Of a DNA stretch of 10,892 nt, positions 7,705 to 10,892 are shown piece after piece. The stretch lies in contig NW_003143298.1 of NCBI RefSeq assembly GCF_000003605.2, positions 199,643 to 210,534 on the forward strand, given 5' to 3'. The notes beneath the pieces were generated by a model. That model ran no database searches. It was given only the letters and a program-made list of their open reading frames with translations, and had not been told where the DNA came from. How positions within the stretch are numbered: the first letter of the stretch is position 1; each line of letters opens with the position of its first letter. The stretch is from Saccoglossus kowalevskii (lineage: Eukaryota; Hemichordata; Enteropneusta; Harrimaniidae). The translations under genes and the position numbers were made by a program.

Positions 7705-9681
7705 AATGATCTTAATTCTTTGTGATAATTGCCTAGCTGCTTCATGATAATGTCCTAGCTGGTTCATGATAATGATCTTGATTCTTTGTGATAATGGCCT
7801 AGCTGGTTTATGATAATGATTTTGATTCTTTGTGATAATGGCCTAGCTCATTCATAATAATGATATTGATTCTTTGTGATAGTGGCCTAGCTGGTTCATG
7901 ATAATGATATTGATCCTTTGTGATAATGGCCTAGCTGGTTCATGATAATGATATTGATTCTTTGTTTGTGATAATGGCCAAGCTGGTTCATGATAATGAT
8001 CTTGATTCTTTGTGATAATGGCCTAGCTGATTCATGATAATGATATTGATCCTTTGTGATAATGGCCTAGCTGGTTCATGATAATGATATTGACTCTTTG
8101 TGATAATGACCTAGCTGGTTCATGATAATGATTTTGATTCTTTGTGATAATGGCCTAGGTGGTTCATGATAATGATCTTGATTCTTTGTGATAATGGCCT
8201 AGCTGGTTCATGATAATGATATTGACTCTTTGTGATAATGGCCTAGCTGGTTCATGTTAATGATATTGATACTTTGTGATAATGGCCTGGCTGGTTCATG
8301 ATAATGATTTTGATTCTTTGGGACAATGGCCTAGCTGGTTCATGATAATGATTTTGTTTCTTTGAGATAATGGCCTAGCTGGTTTATGATAATGATTTTG
8401 ATTCTTTGTGATAATGTCCTAGCTGGTTCATGATAATGATATTGACTCTTTGTGATAATGACCTAGCTGGTTCATGATAATGACTTTGATTCTTTGGGAT
8501 AATAGCCAAGCTGGTTCATGGTAATGATTTTGATTCTTTGAGATAATGGCCTAGCTGGTTCATTATAATGATTTTGATTCTTTGGGATAATGGCCTAGCT
8601 GGTTCATGATAATGATATTGACTCTTTGGGATAATGGCCTAGCTGGTTCATGATAATGATTTTGATTCTTTGGGATAATAACCTAGCTGGTTCATTATAA
8701 TAATTTTGATTCTTTGGGATAATGGCCTAGCTGGTTCATGATAATGATTTTGATTCTTTGGAATAATGGCCTAGCTGGTTCATGATAATGATATTGACTC
8801 TTTGGAATAATGGCCTAGCTGGTTCATGATAATGATTTTGATTCTTTTAGATAATGGCCTAGCTGGTTCATGATAATGATTTTGATACTTTGTGATAATG
8901 GCCTAGCTGGTTCATTATAATGATTTTGATTCTTTGGGATAATGGCCTAGCTGGTTCATGATAATGATTTTGATTCTTTGGAATAATGGCCTAGCTGGTT
9001 CATGATAATGATATTGACTCTTTGGGATAATGGCCTAGCTGGTTCATGATAATGATTTTGATTCTTTGGGATAATAACCTAGCTGGTTCATTATAATGAT
9101 TTTGATTCTTTGGGATAATGGCCTAGCTGGTTTATGATAATGATTTTGATTCTTTGGAATAATGGCCTAGCTGGTTCATGATAATGATATTGACTCTTTG
9201 GAATAATGGCCTAGCTGGTTCATGATAATGACTTTGATTCTTTGGGATAATAGCCAAGCTGGTTCATGATAATGATTTTGATTCTTTGAGATAATGGCCT
9301 AGCTGGTTCATTATAATGATTTTGATTCTTTGGGATAATGGCCTAGCTGGTTCATGATAATGATATTGACTCTTTGGGATAATGGCCTAGCTGGTTCATG
9401 ATAATGATTTTGATTCTTTGGGATAATAACCTAGCTGGTTCATTATAATGATTTTGATTCTTTGGGATAATGGCCTAGCTGGTTCATGATAATGATTTTG
9501 ATTCTTTGGAATAATGGCCTAGCTGGTTCATGATAATGATATTGACTCTTTGGAATAATGGCCTAGCTGGTTCATGATAATGATTTTGATTCTTTTAGAT
9601 AATGGCCTAGCTGGTTCATGATAATGATTTTGATTCTTTGGGATAATGGCCTAGCTGGTTCATGATAATGATTCTTGCCAT
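7705..9681. repeat. minisatellite, dimeric 44 bp higher-order part (about 45 copies)
   Basis: Each 44 bp unit is two related 22 bp monomers. Monomer A begins AATGGCCTAGCTGG and ends TTCATGAT. Monomer B begins AATGATTTTGATTC and ends TTTGGGAT (older copies TTTGTGAT). Both keep the AATG start and AT end of the 22 bp unit in 7093-7704. Homogeneity rises toward the 3' half. Marker variants recur at 352, 396 and 748 bp, multiples of 44, showing larger blocks that were copied as wholes. One 4 bp insertion (TTTG) lies near 7965. The last B unit (9667-9681) is truncated. No unique spacers occur, so this is not a CRISPR array. Confidence 0.92.
8461..9680. repeat. 748 bp segmental duplication inside the minisatellite
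   Basis: Rare variants repeat in the same order at a fixed distance: AATAGCCAAG at 8501 and 9249, ATAATAACC at 8675 and 9423, ATTCTTTTAG at 8841 and 9589. The offset is 748 bp, 17 dimers. The ATAATAACC marker also occurs at 9071, which splits 748 into 396 and 352 bp (9 and 8 dimers). Confidence 0.85.
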
Positions 9682-9702
9682 AATGGCCTTGCTGCTCCTA
9701 TT
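9682..9702. repeat. single ancestral-type monomer at the 3' edge of the array
   Basis: AATGGCCTTGCTGCTCC has the CCTTGCTGCT core of the monomeric part (7093-7704) rather than the CCTAGCTGGT core of the dimeric part. It follows the truncated B unit directly and ends the array. Confidence 0.75.
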
Positions 9703-9810
9703 AATATTGGAATCACATTCACATACTATAGCAATCAAAAAATAAATAAATTGTGGTTAATTTAGTAATTGAAAAGAATATAAATTTACGTAGATTTTTT
9801 TTTTCAATAG
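9703..9810 (+). other. intron end with acceptor
   Basis: AT-rich sequence ends in a run of ten T and CAATAG at 9805-9810, a good polypyrimidine tract and acceptor. Confidence 0.6.
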
Positions 9811-9972
9811 ATTACTGTGAATTAGGTCATTATTCAATTTCTGGTTTATCACCATGCCAACCGTGTCCAATACACCATTTTCAACCGTTAACTGGCCAGC
9901 AAGATTGTCAGGATTGCCCTGTTAACAAAGAAACAGTAAATACAGGAGCAGAATCGGAAAATGACTGCATAG
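9811..9972 (+). CDS. exon: GCC2/GCC3 module 3 of the SVEP1-like protein
   Basis: The 162 bp exon (phase 1-1) starts after TTTTCAATAG and ends at donor GTAAGA. It encodes YCELGHYSISGLSPC, then QPCPIHHFQPLTGQQDC, then QDCPVNKETVNTGAESENDC. The six cysteines are spaced as in the two preceding modules. The usual glycine of the second C-P-x-G-x-Y motif is replaced (CPIHHFQ), a mild departure from the family. The exon is the last ephrin-like module before the EGF series. It joins to 10687 in frame (G + TT, valine). Confidence 0.87.
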
Positions 9973-10686
9973 GTAAGAATTTATTATAATATATTAACAG
10001 TTTTCCCTGTCATGTTGTCTCCCATGTGTGCAAGTACAAGCATAGGTTAATTCAGATGTTCATAGATTTTCCCCAAAATGGTACATACATGTAGTTGATA
10101 CATAAGCATATGCCCCAGATTTGTCCTTCTATTCAAATACACAATGGCCAACTGGCAGCCATATTTGACCCAATATATCCTAAAAACCTACATTTTATAT
10201 GTGTACAGTATTATCTCCAAGTTGTGCTGACCTATTCTGTTCAAACGTATGTTCAGAGTATGTGTAACACATGTTTGCATACTGAGGCACATTGTTTTCA
10301 GATTTTTCTTTCAAAAATACTTATTTTTGTTCATTTTTGCTTATAACTTGAGAATACAATAACTATTAATATTATTTTACAAAGATGTTTTTCAAGATTC
10401 TATGCAATATGGCTGACTAGCAGCCATATAATTTTGTTGTTAGTGTCACACTTGGTGTCTTTGTTTATGTTCTTATATTCACTATATTGAAATAATTTTA
10501 TGGAATCATAGTACTTTACGAGTTGGAAGGATACATTTTCCACATTTGTTTTTCACATCTGTATCTTAATATCTTAAATATAATTAAATGACCAGCTTGT
10601 TGTGAAGCAACGTTAATCAATAATTTGTTAGTATTGTGAGTTAGTCTGGCAAATCTCATGAATAATTCATAGTAATTTATTTGCAG
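9973..10686 (+). other. intron between ephrin-like module 3 and the EGF exon
   Basis: The intron has donor GTAAGA and acceptor TTATTTGCAG. Apart from the diverged repeat at 10070-10440 no structure is seen; 10441-10686 is AT-rich with no gene or recognised repeat. Confidence 0.7.
10070..10440. repeat. diverged copy of the ATGGCC-palindrome repeat family
   Basis: Words shared with the repeat at 4394-5700 include GTACATACATGTA, ATTCAAATACACAATGGCC, AACTGGCAGCCAT (near 10148-10160) and ATGGCTGACTAGCAGCCAT (near 10409-10427). The two palindrome sites are about 265 bp apart. The open frame at 10095-10346 lies inside it and is not protein-like. Confidence 0.6.
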
Positions 10687-10892
10687 TTGTTGATGAGTGT
10701 ATATCTTCACCCTGTTTGCATGGCACTTGTGAAGATCAGATTGGATCTTTCCAGTGTCTGTGTACTGCTGGTTTCCAAGGAGATAGATGTGAAATAAACA
10801 TTAACGACTGTGAACCGGACCCTTGTAGAAATGGTGCTACTTGCGATGATATAGTGAATGGATACAAGTGTGATTGTCCACAAGGCTACACA
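10687..10892 (+). CDS. exon (partial): two calcium-binding EGF modules of the SVEP1-like protein
   Basis: The exon starts after TTATTTGCAG with a split valine codon and runs off the window. EGF module 1 (cysteines from 10698 to 10790) has [23 protein letters not shown] and DRCE. Module 2 starts at INDCEPDPC, continues [18 protein letters not shown] and is cut before its sixth cysteine. Both carry the C-x-D-x4-F/Y-x-C-x-C consensus for aspartate hydroxylation, and module 2 the N-x-N-D-C calcium ligand pattern. Module 1 matches the O-glucose consensus C-x-S-x-P-C, and module 2 the O-fucose consensus C-x4-T-C. These modifications are known from Notch-type EGF modules. EGF modules after ephrin-like modules match the middle of SVEP1. 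Fibropellin- or Notch-like genes are alternatives if only this exon is considered. Confidence 0.9.

Noticed and set aside
7705-9681. Regular 22/44 bp repeats resembling a CRISPR array
   Set aside because: Units are contiguous with no unique spacers, in an intron of a eukaryotic gene with no cas genes; it is a minisatellite.
10599-10612. Possible stray satellite monomer in reverse orientation (TTGTGAAGCA)
   Set aside because: The match to the satellite core is only about ten bases and its context does not continue.
10516-10710. Minus-strand open frame of 64 codons
   Set aside because: It overlaps the acceptor and start of the EGF exon on the + strand and has no recognisable features.
10687-10892. 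SCUBE gene
   Set aside because: In SCUBE proteins the EGF modules precede the GCC2/GCC3 modules; here the order is reversed.

Overview
The window looks like animal nuclear DNA: AT-rich, with short protein-coding exons bounded by GT/AG splice sites, long introns and many decayed repeats. The gene type, the DIRS-like retrotransposon and the dispersed repeat families suggest a marine invertebrate, most likely a mollusc such as a bivalve. That placement is inference; no taxon-specific marker was found.

The only host gene seen runs on the + strand. Four exons are visible: 3485-3652, 6823-6984, 9811-9972 and 10687 to the window end. The first three each encode one six-cysteine GCC2/GCC3 (ephrin-receptor-like) module. 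The fourth begins a run of calcium-binding EGF modules. All visible junctions are phase 1, so the exons join in frame. Ephrin-like modules followed by EGF modules is the order of SVEP1-type extracellular matrix proteins, and the reverse of SCUBE proteins. Both ends of the gene lie outside the window.

Layout: 1-348 is the broken C-terminal tail of a LINE-type reverse transcriptase, followed by a TTA microsatellite. About 470-2500 is a decayed DIRS-like (tyrosine-recombinase) retrotransposon with reverse transcriptase, RNase H and recombinase remnants in that order, interrupted by stops and frameshifts. At 2627-3045 a module of 60-95 bp occurs three times (+, -, +) around a palindrome-rich core; this may be the terminal or internal complementary region of the same element, or a separate inverted-repeat element. 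The 3.2 kb intron 3653-6822 holds several old dispersed repeat families and one perfect RFX X-box palindrome. The 2.8 kb intron 6985-9810 is almost filled by a minisatellite with nested organisation: 22 bp monomers, 44 bp dimers, blocks of 352/396 bp, and a 748 bp duplication. The 0.7 kb intron 9973-10686 carries another diverged copy of a repeat family from the first intron.

No prokaryotic genes, CRISPR array, RNA gene or novel multi-gene system was found. The most notable structures are the hierarchical intronic satellite and the three-copy module at the end of the DIRS-like element.
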